From assembly GCA_045544035.1 (NCBI GenBank), contig JAZPYE010000008.1:1-64000 (forward strand): 64,000 nt of DNA, read 5' to 3'. The notes under the pieces are model-generated. The model searched no databases. It was given only the letters and a program-made list of their open reading frames with translations, and had not been told where the DNA came from. This DNA comes from SIG587 sp045544035 (GTDB lineage Bacteria > Bacillota > Clostridia > Oscillospirales > Acutalibacteraceae). The position numbers were made by a program, and so were the translations under genes. Shown here piece after piece: positions 24,395 to 33,358 of this stretch (within the stretch, counting starts at the first letter, position 1; every line of letters starts with the position of its first letter).

Positions 24395-25075
24395 TTAGTA
24401 TTTTATACAAAATGGTGTAAAATCGATGCTGTCGCAGGACACTAATTTAAGCATTATGCCATTATGTTCGTTAACAACACCCGCTTTACCTGCACCGTGA
24501 ACGTGACCGTAATAAACTTTTTTAATATCATACCGTTTTAAAACCGAAAAGATTTCCTCGCAAACCTGACCTGCGAACACAGGTGGATAGTGTAAAAACA
24601 CAAGCGGCTCAAGTCCAGTTTTCAGGGCCTCCTTAATTGATGCTTCAAGTCTGCCTGCCTCACGAAGCAGAACCTTTTTGTCACCGCCGTCATCAAAAAA
24701 CCAGCCTCTTGTTCCGCAAACGGCAAAGTTTTCGACTGCGATACAGTTGTTAAAAACGAAATCGATTTTTGAAAAACCGTTTTCCTTTAAAAATTCTCGC
24801 ATTTTCTTGGCTGTTCCCCACCACAAATCGTGGTTGCCCTTTAAAAGAATTTTTTTGCCGGGCAGGTCGTTTAAAAACTGAAAATCAGCCTTCGTTTCTT
24901 CTATTTTAAGCCCCCAAGACAAATCTCCGGGTAAAACAACGGTGTCATTTTCCTTAACGATTTTGCACCAATTTTTTTTAATTTTTTCCTCATAATTTTC
25001 CCAGCCACGGAAAATATCCATAGGTTTATCGGCGCTAAAGGACAAATGTAAATCGGAAATTGCAAAAATGCTCAA
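24395..25075 (-). CDS. Calcineurin-like metallophosphoesterase
   Basis: 226-residue predicted cytoplasmic phosphoesterase. All five metal-binding motifs are visible: SDLHLS (Asp, His), VLPGDLSWG (Asp), KGNHDLWW (Asn-His), VFLHYPP (His) and YYGHVHGA (His-x-His). The substrate is unknown. Single gene between tig and a DUF1540 gene. Confidence 0.9.
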   Translation of the reverse strand: MSIFAISDLHLSFSADKPMDIFRGWENYEEKIKKNWCKIVKENDTVVLPGDLSWGLKIEETKADFQFLNDLPGKKILLKGNHDLWWGTAKKMREFLKENGFSKIDFVFNNCIAVENFAVCGTRGWFFDDGGDKKVLLREAGRLEASIKEALKTGLEPLVFLHYPPVFAGQVCEEIFSVLKRYDIKKVYYGHVHGAGKAGVVNEHNGIMLKLVSCDSIDFTPFCIKY

Positions 25076-25158
25076 TTTTTTTCACTTCTCCTTCAAAAAA
25101 CAGTTTTTTAGGGGCATACTAATTTTGGTCATAAAGACCAAAGAAAGGACTGAAAAAA

Positions 25159-25329
25159 ATGTCAGACTGTTGCTCAATTAAAGATGTTATAAGCGGAATT
25201 AAGTGCGAGGTTAAAAACTGCACCTACCACACCGAAAGCGACCACTGTAAGGCGGGCGCAATCCAAGTTGGTTACTGCAATTCCTGCGAGAAGGGCGAAA
25301 CCGCTTGCACAACTTTTAAGGCAAAATAA
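25159..25329 (+). CDS. DUF1540-type small Cys-rich protein
   Basis: 56 residues, read directly from the plus strand, starting MSDCCSIKDVISGIKCEVKN and ending CTTFKAK. The DUF1540 arrangement is clear: CEVKNCTYH, HCKAGAIQVG, and C-x2-C...C at the end, giving eight cysteines that likely bind metal. The family is common in spore-forming Firmicutes; function unknown. GAAAGGA precedes the ATG; a terminator follows. Confidence 0.82.
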   Translation: MSDCCSIKDVISGIKCEVKNCTYHTESDHCKAGAIQVGYCNSCEKGETACTTFKAK

Positions 25330-25345
25330 AAATCCTTTTTCTAAG

Positions 25346-25379
25346 AAAATACCCGACTTTAAAAATCGGGTATTTTTCT
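25346..25379. terminator. Bidirectional terminator
   Basis: Perfect 11-bp stem AAAATACCCGA / TCGGGTATTTT (25346-25356, 25366-25376) between the convergent DUF1540 gene and thrC, with T-runs in both directions. Confidence 0.9.
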
Positions 25380-25380
25380 T

Positions 25381-26868
25381 TTAAATTTTAAGATAATCGA
25401 GGACAAAATCCTTAATTTTATCCTTTTCGCAAATATCGGTAAATCTAACCTTTGCATCCTTTAAAGCAAGCAGTGGCTCAGGGATTTTAACGCCTGTTTT
25501 TGCACTAAGCAAATCTACCGCATCAAACTCCTTTTCGGGAGCTTTTTCGCCAAAAGCGGAAAGCACACTTGCACAGAATTTGTAAGGGCTTGCGGTTGAA
25601 GCAATAACAGTTTCAGTGTTGTCCCCTGTCTCGTTAACGTAATTATTATAAACATTTACTGCAACGGCGGTGTGGGTATCGCAAAGGTAACCAAATTTTT
25701 CCCAGGTTTCCTCAATGGTTTTTAAGGTGTTTTCATCATCGCAGCAGCCGCCGTAGAAAAGTTCACTAAAGCGTGCTTTAACTTTATCAGAAACGGTGTA
25801 CATACCCTTTTGTGCCAAATCGCTTTGCATTTTTGCAACAAAGGCATCATCGTGGTCGGAAAGCTCATAAAGCATTCTTTCAAGGTTGCTGGAAATAAGA
25901 ATATCCATTGAGGGAGAAACGGTTGTGTAGAAATCGCGGTTTTTGTTGTAGGTTCCCGTTTTAAGAAAATCGGTGAGAACATTATTTGCGTTGGAAGCGC
26001 AAATAAGTTTTTTAACGGGAACACCCATTTTTTTAGCATAATAAGCCGCTAAAATGTTACCAAAATTACCTGTTGGAACAACAATGTTAAAGCCGTTTGT
26101 CCTTACATTTTCATCCTTTTTAAGCAGGTCGCAATAGGCACTTACATAATAGATAATTTGCGGTGCAAGGCGACCCCAGTTAATTGAGTTAGCAGAAGAA
26201 AACTGCATTCCGTTGGCTTCAAGAAGTTTTGCGGTCTCGCTATCTGTAAAAATCTTTTTAACGGCACTTTGAGCATCATCAAAATTGCCCTTAATTGCAC
26301 AAACACTTACATTTTCGCCCTTTTGTGTGCACATTTGATGCTTTTGCATGGGGCTCACACCATCGCTTGGATAGAAAACAATGATTTTTGTGCCCTCAAC
26401 ATCGCAAAAGCCCTCAAGGGCTGCCTTTCCTGTGTCGCCCGAGGTTGCAACAAGGATAACGGTTTCCTTTGCCGCCGATACCTTCTTTGCCGAGGTGGTA
26501 AGCAGGTAAGGCAGGATTTGAAGTGCTAAATCCTTAAAAGCACAGGTGGGGCCGTGCCACAGCTCTAAAATGTGGGTACCATCTTTAAGTGTATAAAGCG
26601 GTGCAGGGACATCGTTTTCAAAGGTGCCGCTATAGGCACCCTTTGCGCAGTATTCAAGTTCCTCCTCTTTAAAATCGGTAAGAAATTTTTTAAAAACAAA
26701 AACTGCTCTTTCGATATAATTCATACCCTTAAGGGCATTAAAATCACCATCACTTAATTTTGGCACCATTTCGGGCACAAACAAACCGCCATCAGGCGCA
26801 ATGCCCGTTGCAATGGCACCGGCAGCCGAAACCTTAAGGGTGTTATCTCTTGTACTATTATAATTCAT
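25381..26868 (-). CDS. thrC: Threonine synthase
   Basis: PLP enzyme converting O-phosphohomoserine to threonine (495 residues). The N-terminus NYNSTRDNT and the PLP lysine motif CAFKDLALQ (about 98-106) are those of the long, class II threonine synthases; VATSGDTGKAALEG and VPTGNFGN bind the cofactor phosphate. ATG at 26868 is chosen because GGGAGG precedes it; a longer frame would start 33 bases upstream of that ribosome site. Monocistronic by appearance. Confidence 0.95.
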   Translation of the reverse strand: MNYNSTRDNTLKVSAAGAIATGIAPDGGLFVPEMVPKLSDGDFNALKGMNYIERAVFVFKKFLTDFKEEELEYCAKGAYSGTFENDVPAPLYTLKDGTHILELWHGPTCAFKDLALQILPYLLTTSAKKVSAAKETVILVATSGDTGKAALEGFCDVEGTKIIVFYPSDGVSPMQKHQMCTQKGENVSVCAIKGNFDDAQSAVKKIFTDSETAKLLEANGMQFSSANSINWGRLAPQIIYYVSAYCDLLKKDENVRTNGFNIVVPTGNFGNILAAYYAKKMGVPVKKLICASNANNVLTDFLKTGTYNKNRDFYTTVSPSMDILISSNLERMLYELSDHDDAFVAKMQSDLAQKGMYTVSDKVKARFSELFYGGCCDDENTLKTIEETWEKFGYLCDTHTAVAVNVYNNYVNETGDNTETVIASTASPYKFCASVLSAFGEKAPEKEFDAVDLLSAKTGVKIPEPLLALKDAKVRFTDICEKDKIKDFVLDYLKI

Positions 26869-26929
26869 TTTTGGGAACCTCCCGAATATTTCATATACCA
26901 TATAATTTTATTAAAAAATACACCATTTG

Positions 26930-27778
26930 TCAAATGTTTCGAAAGAAATTGCCTGCATTTTCATAAAAAAGCAGGTCTAGGTGCTCTTCACCCACACCTT
27001 TTTTCAAAAGATAAGCCCTTAAAAACGGAATATACGATATATCCCGAAGTTCAACACTCATTTGAGCGCCATCGAAATCAGAGCCGAATGCAATATGGTT
27101 TTCAAGGCCTAAACTTAGCATATAACAAATGTTTTCATAAACCGCTTGAAAGGAATTTTTGCCCGAAAATTCGGGATAAGGACATATTCCAACAATGCCG
27201 CCCTTTTGAGCAATTTCAATAAGCGCTCTATCACTTAAATTTCTTTTATGACTAAATACGCTTTTTGAGCAACTGTGGGTGGCAATGGGAAAATCGGTAA
27301 CAGATATGACATCAAAAAAACTTTCCTCATTTAAATGGGATAAATCGGTAGCAATTTTTAGACAGTTCATTTTCTTTATAACCGCTTCGCCAAATGCCGT
27401 GAGCCCACCCTTTTCATTGGCTCCCGAAGCGATTTTATTTTTTCCGTTCCAGGTGAGTGTTATAACGCTGACACCATCTTTCTTAATTTCATCAAGATAG
27501 TCTATTTCTTCAATAACACTGCCGCCCTCAATGGAAAAAAGAGGTGTAAAGGAGTCACATTTACAACCCGATAACTTTGATTTAAAATCCTTCAGAACAC
27601 TTTTATAAAATTCAAAGGGTGAGGGCGTTTCCTCCCTCACCCACACTGCAAAAATTTGGCTCCATTTGCTAAAGCAACCCGCCTTTTCAAAGGAAATATC
27701 AAGGTCGTTTTTCAAAAAATCCTTTTTTTCGGTAAAACACCTAAAAGGTGTGTCACAGTGTAAATCAAAAAACTCCAT
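26930..27778 (-). CDS. Membrane dipeptidase-type hydrolase (peptidase family M19)
   Basis: 282-residue Zn-dependent dipeptidase homologue. The HxD metal site is FDLHCDTPF at the N-terminus, the bridging Glu is in FSIEGGSV, and further sites are DLSHLNEESFFDV, IATHSCSKSV and AFGSDFDGAQ. No signal peptide is present, as usual for bacterial members. ATG at 27778 follows GGAGAAGGG. It overlaps yraN by 14 bp and ends the rplS-to-dipeptidase run. Confidence 0.9.
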   Translation of the reverse strand: MEFFDLHCDTPFRCFTEKKDFLKNDLDISFEKAGCFSKWSQIFAVWVREETPSPFEFYKSVLKDFKSKLSGCKCDSFTPLFSIEGGSVIEEIDYLDEIKKDGVSVITLTWNGKNKIASGANEKGGLTAFGEAVIKKMNCLKIATDLSHLNEESFFDVISVTDFPIATHSCSKSVFSHKRNLSDRALIEIAQKGGIVGICPYPEFSGKNSFQAVYENICYMLSLGLENHIAFGSDFDGAQMSVELRDISYIPFLRAYLLKKGVGEEHLDLLFYENAGNFFRNI

Positions 27779-28154
27779 TACCCTTCTCCAAATAAAAAGC
27801 ATTTTTAAGATATTCAAGTTCAAACTGCCATTTGTCATCCTCATCTTTAAAGGCTGTTACCATTGCAACATCAAATCGAGGTTTTAGATAGCAATGTGAT
27901 TTAGCATAATAATCCTTTGCAGTGGCAATTATTCGGCGTTGCTTGTGCTTATCCACCGCCTCGGCGGGTGACACAAGGTAATCCCCTGTTCTTGCCTTTA
28001 CCTCAACAAATACAACGGTATCCTTATCCTCTGCAATTATGTCAATTTCGCCGTAACGGCATTTAAAATTTCTTTTGGCAATGTAAAAACCTTTTCTTTT
28101 AAGATAGGCCGCAACTCTATCCTCTGCCATAACTCCGAATTCAGTATTTTTCAT
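27765..28154 (-). CDS. yraN: YraN family protein (UPF0102), nuclease-like fold
   Basis: 129 residues with the restriction-endonuclease-like core GEIDIIAEDKDTVVFVEVKAR (Glu, Asp, Glu-x-Lys) typical of UPF0102. The molecular function is not established. Starts four bases before the end of rnhB and lies in the conserved ylqF-rnhB-yraN order. Confidence 0.92.
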   Translation of the reverse strand: MKNTEFGVMAEDRVAAYLKRKGFYIAKRNFKCRYGEIDIIAEDKDTVVFVEVKARTGDYLVSPAEAVDKHKQRRIIATAKDYYAKSHCYLKPRFDVAMVTAFKDEDDKWQFELEYLKNAFYLEKGNGVF

Positions 28155-28753
28155 TTTATAAAATTCTTTATAAAGGAGGGTCTGTGAATGTCACAAGGAC
28201 CAAACTCCTTTATGGCTTCAATATGTACCTTTGTGCCGTAGCCCTTGTGCTGCAAAAATTTATATTGCGGATAAATTGCATCGTATTCGGCAAGCAAATG
28301 GTCCCTCGTTACCTTAGCAATGATGGATGCGGCGGCAATGCTTAAGGATTTAGAATCGCCCTTAACAACGGTAAGACTTGGAATTTTAAGGCCCGTTGGC
28401 GTTCTATTGCCATCAATAAGTGCAAAATCAGCAGGGATTTTAAGGCTTTCGACAGCACGCTCCATTGCAAGATAGGTGGCGCCCAGAATATTATATTTTT
28501 CAATTTCATTTACACTCGCAAAGGCCACCGACCAGGAAACAGCCTTTTCGGTGATTTCATCATAAAGCATTTCCCGCTTTTTTTCGCTCAGCTTTTTTGA
28601 ATCGTTTACACCCTCAAAATCTAAATCGGGCGGTAAAATAACTGCAGCGGCACAAACAGGGCCTGCAAGGGGTCCCCTGCCTGCCTCGTCAATGCCGCAT
28701 ACAAATTTGTAGCCTTTTTCTCTTTTTTCGTTCTCATAGGAAAAATCAGGCAA
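28151..28753 (-). CDS. rnhB: Ribonuclease HII
   Basis: Removes ribonucleotides from DNA-RNA hybrids (200 residues). Catalytic residues are in CGIDEAGRGPLAGPV (Asp-Glu), in the FALIDGNR segment (Asp) and in the ASIIAKVTRDHLL block. Overlaps yraN by four bases and is preceded by ylqF after 3 bp. Confidence 0.97.
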   Translation of the reverse strand: MPDFSYENEKREKGYKFVCGIDEAGRGPLAGPVCAAAVILPPDLDFEGVNDSKKLSEKKREMLYDEITEKAVSWSVAFASVNEIEKYNILGATYLAMERAVESLKIPADFALIDGNRTPTGLKIPSLTVVKGDSKSLSIAAASIIAKVTRDHLLAEYDAIYPQYKFLQHKGYGTKVHIEAIKEFGPCDIHRPSFIKNFIK

Positions 28754-28756
28754 CGC

Positions 28757-29611
28757 TTACACCCTTTCCAATGTAATTCTACCGATTTTACAGTTACGAT
28801 ATTCCTCTAATAGCATATTTGCAGCTCTTTCGGTGTCAATAACGTTTCCTCTTTGCAAAAAGCCCCTGCGCTTTCCAATTTGCTCCAGCAGTTCGTAAGG
28901 CTCTACCTCAAAATCCAGTTCACCATAACGCGCCGCGAGCAGTTCGGGGTATTCCTGCATTAAAATTTCAAGAAGTCTCACAGCCAAAAGCTCAACATCA
29001 AGAATTCTATCGGTGACAGCGCCTGTAAATGCCAGGCGTTCGCCCACCGTTTGGTCATCAAATTTAGGCCAAAGAACACCTGGGGTGTCAAGAAGTTCTA
29101 AATCCTTATCAATGCGAAACCACTGATTTCCCCTTGTAACACCGGGGCGGTTTTCAACCTTTGCCTTGCTGCCGCCTGCCATTTTGTTAATAAAAGAGGA
29201 TTTTCCCACATTAGGAATGCCCACAACCATTGTGCGCAGTCCCCTGCCGACCATACCCTTGCCTTTATAATATTCAAGCTTCTCGGCAAGTGTTTCCTTT
29301 GTAACGGTTTTAAATTTATCAAGACCTCGGCCCGTGCGGCAGTCAACAGCGATTGCGGGAATGTTTTGCTTTGCGTAGTGCTCAATCCACTGATTTGTTA
29401 CCCTTTGGTCGGCCATATCGCATTTGTTAAGCAAAATAATCCTTGGCTTGTCGGCAACAATGCTGTGAAGCTCTGGATTGCGGCTGCTTAAAGGAATTCT
29501 TGCATCAACAATTTCAGCAACGGCATCGACAATATTAAGGGTTTCCTTTATAAGTCGCCTGGTTTTGGCCATATGCCCCGGAAACCACTGAATATTTTGT
29601 GTTTGTGCCAT
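28757..29611 (-). CDS. ylqF: Ribosome biogenesis GTPase YlqF/RbgA
   Basis: Circularly permuted GTPase for late 50S assembly (284 residues). G4 NKCDMAD precedes G1 GIPNVGKSSFIN and G3 DTPGVLWP, as expected for permuted YlqF proteins; the N-terminus IQWFPGHMAKTRR is canonical and a C-terminal RNA-binding region follows. The start codon abuts the lepB stop. Confidence 0.97.
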   Translation of the reverse strand: MAQTQNIQWFPGHMAKTRRLIKETLNIVDAVAEIVDARIPLSSRNPELHSIVADKPRIILLNKCDMADQRVTNQWIEHYAKQNIPAIAVDCRTGRGLDKFKTVTKETLAEKLEYYKGKGMVGRGLRTMVVGIPNVGKSSFINKMAGGSKAKVENRPGVTRGNQWFRIDKDLELLDTPGVLWPKFDDQTVGERLAFTGAVTDRILDVELLAVRLLEILMQEYPELLAARYGELDFEVEPYELLEQIGKRRGFLQRGNVIDTERAANMLLEEYRNCKIGRITLERV

Positions 29612-30198
29612 TATTCAATCCCTCCGATTTCACTAAAGGGAAACACCTTTAAAATCGCCTTACCCAAAATATAACGGGTATCAATCATTCCGTTGTTTCC
29701 GATAAGTGAGGAACGGCTGTCGTGGGAATCGTTTCGGTTATCACCGAGAACAAAGACACAGCCATCATCCACCTTCACAGGGAACTTAATGTCATAAGAA
29801 AGGTTAGTAGGTGTGCGGGTGTAGGGCTCATCAAGGGCAACACCATCAACATAAACTATACCTGTGTTAAAATCAATGTCCACAATTTGACCCTCGGTTG
29901 CGATTACACGCTTGATAATCGGGGCCTGAATCCCGCTTTCGTAGGAGTTATCAATGTTGCGGGAAATAACCACAACATCCTTTTGTTTTGGGGTGTAGAA
30001 AAGATTGCTGATTACGACCTTATCACCGCTATGCAGGGTTTCTCTCATTGAGCCGCCATCGATTGTGACCACCTTGAAAACAAGCGTAAAAACCACAACA
30101 ACTGCAACCATTGCGGTAACGATAACCTCTAACCATTCAAAAATATCACGCTTGGTCACAAGGCCTTTTTCCTTTATAGCTGAAAAAACAGACTGCAT
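29611..30198 (-). CDS. lepB: Signal peptidase I
   Basis: Membrane-bound protease that removes signal peptides (195 residues). One N-terminal membrane helix (about 20-42) is followed by the catalytic Ser in GGSMRETLHSGD and the Lys in IIKRVIATEGQ; box E GDNRNDSHDSR is present. ATG at 30198 follows AGGTGG; a longer frame would start before that site. Conserved position between rplS and ylqF. Confidence 0.95.
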   Translation of the reverse strand: MQSVFSAIKEKGLVTKRDIFEWLEVIVTAMVAVVVVFTLVFKVVTIDGGSMRETLHSGDKVVISNLFYTPKQKDVVVISRNIDNSYESGIQAPIIKRVIATEGQIVDIDFNTGIVYVDGVALDEPYTRTPTNLSYDIKFPVKVDDGCVFVLGDNRNDSHDSRSSLIGNNGMIDTRYILGKAILKVFPFSEIGGIE

Positions 30199-30225
30199 AA
30201 TCACACCACCTAACAACAAAATTAA

Positions 30226-30251
30226 AAGGGGACAAAATGCTTTGTCCCCTT
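30226..30251 (-). terminator. Terminator after rplS
   Basis: Perfect 11-bp stem AAGGGGACAAA / TTTGTCCCCTT with a 4-base loop, followed by TTAATTTTG on the minus strand. It lies between rplS and lepB, and the weak T-run suggests partial read-through into lepB. Confidence 0.75.
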
Positions 30252-30292
30252 AAAACACCTCTTTAAGAGCCAAAAGCTCTTTTCTTGATATT

Positions 30293-30637
30293 TTAGCCAA
30301 TCTGCTCTTTAACTTTAGCAGCTTTACCTACTCTATCACGGAGATAGTACAGCTTTGCACGACGAACACGGCCCTTGCGAACGAGCTCAACCTTGTCAAC
30401 ATTCGGAGAATGCACAGGGAACACACGCTCAACGCCAACGCCGTAGGAAATACGTCTTACGGTAAAGGTTTCAGCAATACCGCTGTTGTTCTTTGCGATA
30501 ACAGTACCCTCGAAAACCTGAATACGCTCACGCTCACCTTCACGGATTTTAACGTGTACACGAACAGTGCTACCGATAGAAACCTTAGGTGCGTCTTCTT
30601 TCATCATACCTGCTGTTAACTCTTTTACAGCGTCCAT
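30293..30637 (-). CDS. rplS: 50S ribosomal protein L19
   Basis: 114-residue ribosomal protein at the 30S-50S interface. Landmarks are IGSTVRVHVKIREGERERIQVFEG, ETFTVRRISYGVGVERVFPVHSPNVDKVELVRKG and the C-terminal RRAKLYYLRDRVGKAAKVKE. ATG at 30637 follows GGGAGGA; the longer frame lacks a ribosome site. First gene of rplS-lepB-ylqF-rnhB-yraN, with its own promoter and structured leader. Confidence 0.98.
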   Translation of the reverse strand: MDAVKELTAGMMKEDAPKVSIGSTVRVHVKIREGERERIQVFEGTVIAKNNSGIAETFTVRRISYGVGVERVFPVHSPNVDKVELVRKGRVRRAKLYYLRDRVGKAAKVKEQIG

Positions 30638-30761
30638 TTTTATTTCCTCCCTAATTGTTTCAGGCGTTCGTGTCAACTAAAATCTTGGCAGAGGACCACC
30701 CGTTTTAATGTCGTTTTACGGCATTAAACCCGCCGTTTGAAGGTTCGGCGAAATCAAATGC
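30638..30761 (-). promoter_or_regulatory. Candidate structured 5' leader of rplS
   Basis: About 124 bases between the predicted transcription start and rplS contain two stable hairpins. One has CGCCG / CGGCG arms (30731-30750). The other has TTTAATG / CATTAAA arms extended by CGT/ACG (30704-30728). This suits an autogenous ribosomal-protein leader, but I cannot match it to a specific Rfam model by eye. Confidence 0.4.
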
Positions 30762-30767
30762 TTTAAT

Positions 30768-30796
30768 ATAATATCACACAACTTTTAAAAAATCAA
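30768..30796 (-). promoter_or_regulatory. Promoter of the rplS operon
   Basis: Minus-strand TTGATT (30796..30791), 17-bp spacer, TATTAT (30773..30768) preceded by TGA (extended -10). Confidence 0.7.
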
Positions 30797-30799
30797 GCA

Positions 30800-32077
30800 T
30801 TATTTTAAAAAAGCGGAATTTTTATTTTTTAAGAGTGGTATTCTTCCCTCGACCTTTAAATCCAAGGTGTTAACATAAATTAATTCTGCCTCAACGCCTG
30901 AATCTATGCAATAAAATTCATAGCAGCTTTTTTCGTTGCCATCAAACATTGACACAACCTGCAACACCTGCTCCACCGAAAGGTTTTGTGGGATTTTCGA
31001 CTGTGCCTCAGTGACGGAGTAGTTTGGGGCCTGCAAAGTTCGGTTGCGGTGATTAAGCAAAAACTGCTCTCCCTTAAATTCAACAATTTCCCCTCTCTGT
31101 TTTGAAACGGTTATTTCTATCCTATCGGGGTTACAATAGGTCGCTCCGTTTTTTGTGGTAAAAACAATATAGCACACCTGCTCCCTGCTTTCAAAATAAC
31201 GTGGAACGAAATTTGCCGAATGATAGGCTGACAAAAAGGTTTCGGCAAGGTCAAGGCACTGTTCATCACTAAAGTTTTTTATCTCTCCCACCAGGTTTCT
31301 CGAAAAGGACACAACAAACCCACCTTTTAGAGAAATAAAAATTTCCTCATGGGGTGTTTTGAATTTATAACCCTCGATTTCATTTTCCTTGATTTTTTCA
31401 ACGATTATATTTTCATTTGTCATAATATAGGTTTCCGCGATTTCCCTGGCCGCTTCCTCGTTTATTTCTTTAGAGGCTAAAAGCGGATTACCACTACCGT
31501 TGTCATCCACCTTATTCGGCTGACTCTCCAAGACCGATTCCGAAAGTTCACTCTCTGTTTTTTCCGAAATTTCTCGGTTTGCCCTAATGTAACGCTCTCT
31601 AATTTCCTCGGTTATATCCTTTTCACCCTCGTTCAGTTCCAATTTTGATATTTCCTCGGCAAACAGGCTTGACACTTGGCTCAACTTTTCAATTTTTTGT
31701 TTTTGTTCGAGGCTTAACCTGCCTTGCTTTATATCATCGGCATATTTCAAAACATAATCTCCCGAGAGATTTAAAAAGTTGTCCAGCCCACTTTCAATAC
31801 TTTGCAAATTTAAAAGGGTATAATCCTGCCGAGCCCTGCGCAACTCATCATAAAGGTCCTTTGCAATTTCATCAAGTTCATCATCACCTTCGGCCTTTAA
31901 AAACAGGTCGAGTAAATTGCTAACCTTGCTTATTGCCGATGAAAAATCATAAAATATAGCTGTCGCCTCTTTGCTGTTCTCATTCTTTTCGCCATCACTT
32001 TTAAAGATAAAAACCGCCGCCACCAAAATCAGTGCCGTTGCAAATGAAATCAGTTTTATTAAAACATCCTTTTTCAT
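30800..32077 (-). CDS. ypeB: YpeB-like germination protein (PepSY/YPEB domains)
   Basis: 425-residue protein with one N-terminal membrane helix (about 8-25), a helical, acidic middle region (about 40-200) and C-terminal PepSY-like repeats (about 205-420). The repeats include the segments AAREIAETYI, CLDLAETFLS and LSVEQVLQVVSMF. In Bacilli, YpeB stabilises the cortex-lytic enzyme SleB in the spore; sleB usually adjoins but is not adjacent here. Supports a spore-forming host. Transcribed divergently from the cysteine desulfurase gene. Confidence 0.8.
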   Translation of the reverse strand: MKKDVLIKLISFATALILVAAVFIFKSDGEKNENSKEATAIFYDFSSAISKVSNLLDLFLKAEGDDELDEIAKDLYDELRRARQDYTLLNLQSIESGLDNFLNLSGDYVLKYADDIKQGRLSLEQKQKIEKLSQVSSLFAEEISKLELNEGEKDITEEIRERYIRANREISEKTESELSESVLESQPNKVDDNGSGNPLLASKEINEEAAREIAETYIMTNENIIVEKIKENEIEGYKFKTPHEEIFISLKGGFVVSFSRNLVGEIKNFSDEQCLDLAETFLSAYHSANFVPRYFESREQVCYIVFTTKNGATYCNPDRIEITVSKQRGEIVEFKGEQFLLNHRNRTLQAPNYSVTEAQSKIPQNLSVEQVLQVVSMFDGNEKSCYEFYCIDSGVEAELIYVNTLDLKVEGRIPLLKNKNSAFLK

Positions 32078-32145
32078 AAAATCCTCCTTTTTCGGCTATT
32101 ACTAATTTTTGCCGAAAAATATTGTAATATTACGATGAAAAAAAC

Positions 32146-32174
32146 TTGTATAATGGAAAGAAGTATTATATAAT
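32146..32174 (+). promoter_or_regulatory. Promoter of the cysteine desulfurase-thiI-cinA operon
   Basis: TTGTAT (32146-32151), 17-bp spacer, TATAAT (32169-32174), about 45 bp before the first start codon. Confidence 0.6.
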
Positions 32175-32218
32175 GTTTTATATATGTTTAAATCTCATTA
32201 ACTTATGGAGATGTTTCT

Positions 32219-33355
32219 TTGGATAAAATAATTTACCTTGACAACAGTTCCACAACCAAGCCCTGCAAAAGCGCTGTAGAAAACATAAACCGTTGTCTTA
32301 CGGATAATTGGGGCAACCCCTCATCACTTCATTTAATGGGCTTTGCAGCCGAAAGCGAGATGACCAATGCACGCATTGCCGTTTCAAAGGCGCTCCATTG
32401 CCGTGAGGATGAAATTTTCTTCACCTCGGGCGGCACCGAAGCCAATAACATTGCCATTTTAGGCGCAGTCAATGCCGGCAAACGCCGTGGCAACCGAATT
32501 GTTACAACTGCGATTGAACACCCTTCGGTTTTAAATGTTTTTAAAAAGCTTGAAGGCGATGGCTTCGAGGTTGTTTACCTACACCCCGATGAAAAGGGAA
32601 CCATTCCCGAAAGCGAAATGACAAATGCAATTAACAAGAACACCATTCTTGTCAGCATGATGCTGGTTAACAACGAGGTTGGCTCAATTTTGCCCGTTGA
32701 AAAAATTTCAGCCCTCATTAAAAAAGCCGACTCCCCTGCCCTTATCCACTGCGATGCAGTTCAGGGCTTTGGTAAACTGCCCATTGATGTTAAAAAACTA
32801 GGTGTTCACCTGCTAACCTTAAGCGGTCACAAAATTCACGGCCCAAAAGGTGTTGGCGTTTTGTTCAAGGCAAAGGGTGTAAACCTTAAAGAAACCGTTT
32901 TCGGCGGTGGGCAGGAAAAGGGGCTGCGTTCGGGAACCGAAGGCGTGCCCTCAATTTGCGGCCTTTTAGGTGCCGTTAATGAACTTGGCGACATAAACAA
33001 AAACATTACCTACATAGCCGAACTCAATTCTTATGCAAGAAGTGTTTTAATTGACACAGGTCTTGTTAAAATCAACTCCCCCGAAAATGCTCTGCCTTAC
33101 ATTTTGAACATAAGCGTTTCGGGTTACAAATCGGAAACCCTGCTCCATTTTCTTGAATCAAAAAACATTTTCGTTTCAAGCGGCAGCGCCTGCGCTAAAG
33201 GTGTTAAAAGCTATGTGCTGAAAGAAATGGGCATAAGTGACAAAGAAATTGATTCCTCCATTAGAATCAGTTTTTGCAAGAATAACACAAAAGAAGAAAT
33301 CGACATTTTGGCAAATGAACTTAAAAACGCCTCAAAAATATTGAAAAGAGCTTAG
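32219..33355 (+). CDS. Cysteine desulfurase (NifS/IscS family)
   Basis: PLP enzyme that removes sulfur from cysteine as a persulfide (378 residues). Landmarks are YLDNSSTT at the start, FTSGGTEANNIAI, the PLP lysine in TLSGHKIHGPKG, and the sulfur-carrying Cys in SSGSACAKGVKS. The start is TTG after GGAGAT. It is separated from thiI by 3 bp, so it is probably the dedicated sulfur donor for tRNA 4-thiouridine synthesis, like B. subtilis NifZ, rather than the general Fe-S enzyme. Confidence 0.93.
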   Translation: MDKIIYLDNSSTTKPCKSAVENINRCLTDNWGNPSSLHLMGFAAESEMTNARIAVSKALHCREDEIFFTSGGTEANNIAILGAVNAGKRRGNRIVTTAIEHPSVLNVFKKLEGDGFEVVYLHPDEKGTIPESEMTNAINKNTILVSMMLVNNEVGSILPVEKISALIKKADSPALIHCDAVQGFGKLPIDVKKLGVHLLTLSGHKIHGPKGVGVLFKAKGVNLKETVFGGGQEKGLRSGTEGVPSICGLLGAVNELGDINKNITYIAELNSYARSVLIDTGLVKINSPENALPYILNISVSGYKSETLLHFLESKNIFVSSGSACAKGVKSYVLKEMGISDKEIDSSIRISFCKNNTKEEIDILANELKNASKILKRA

Positions 33356-33358
33356 AAA

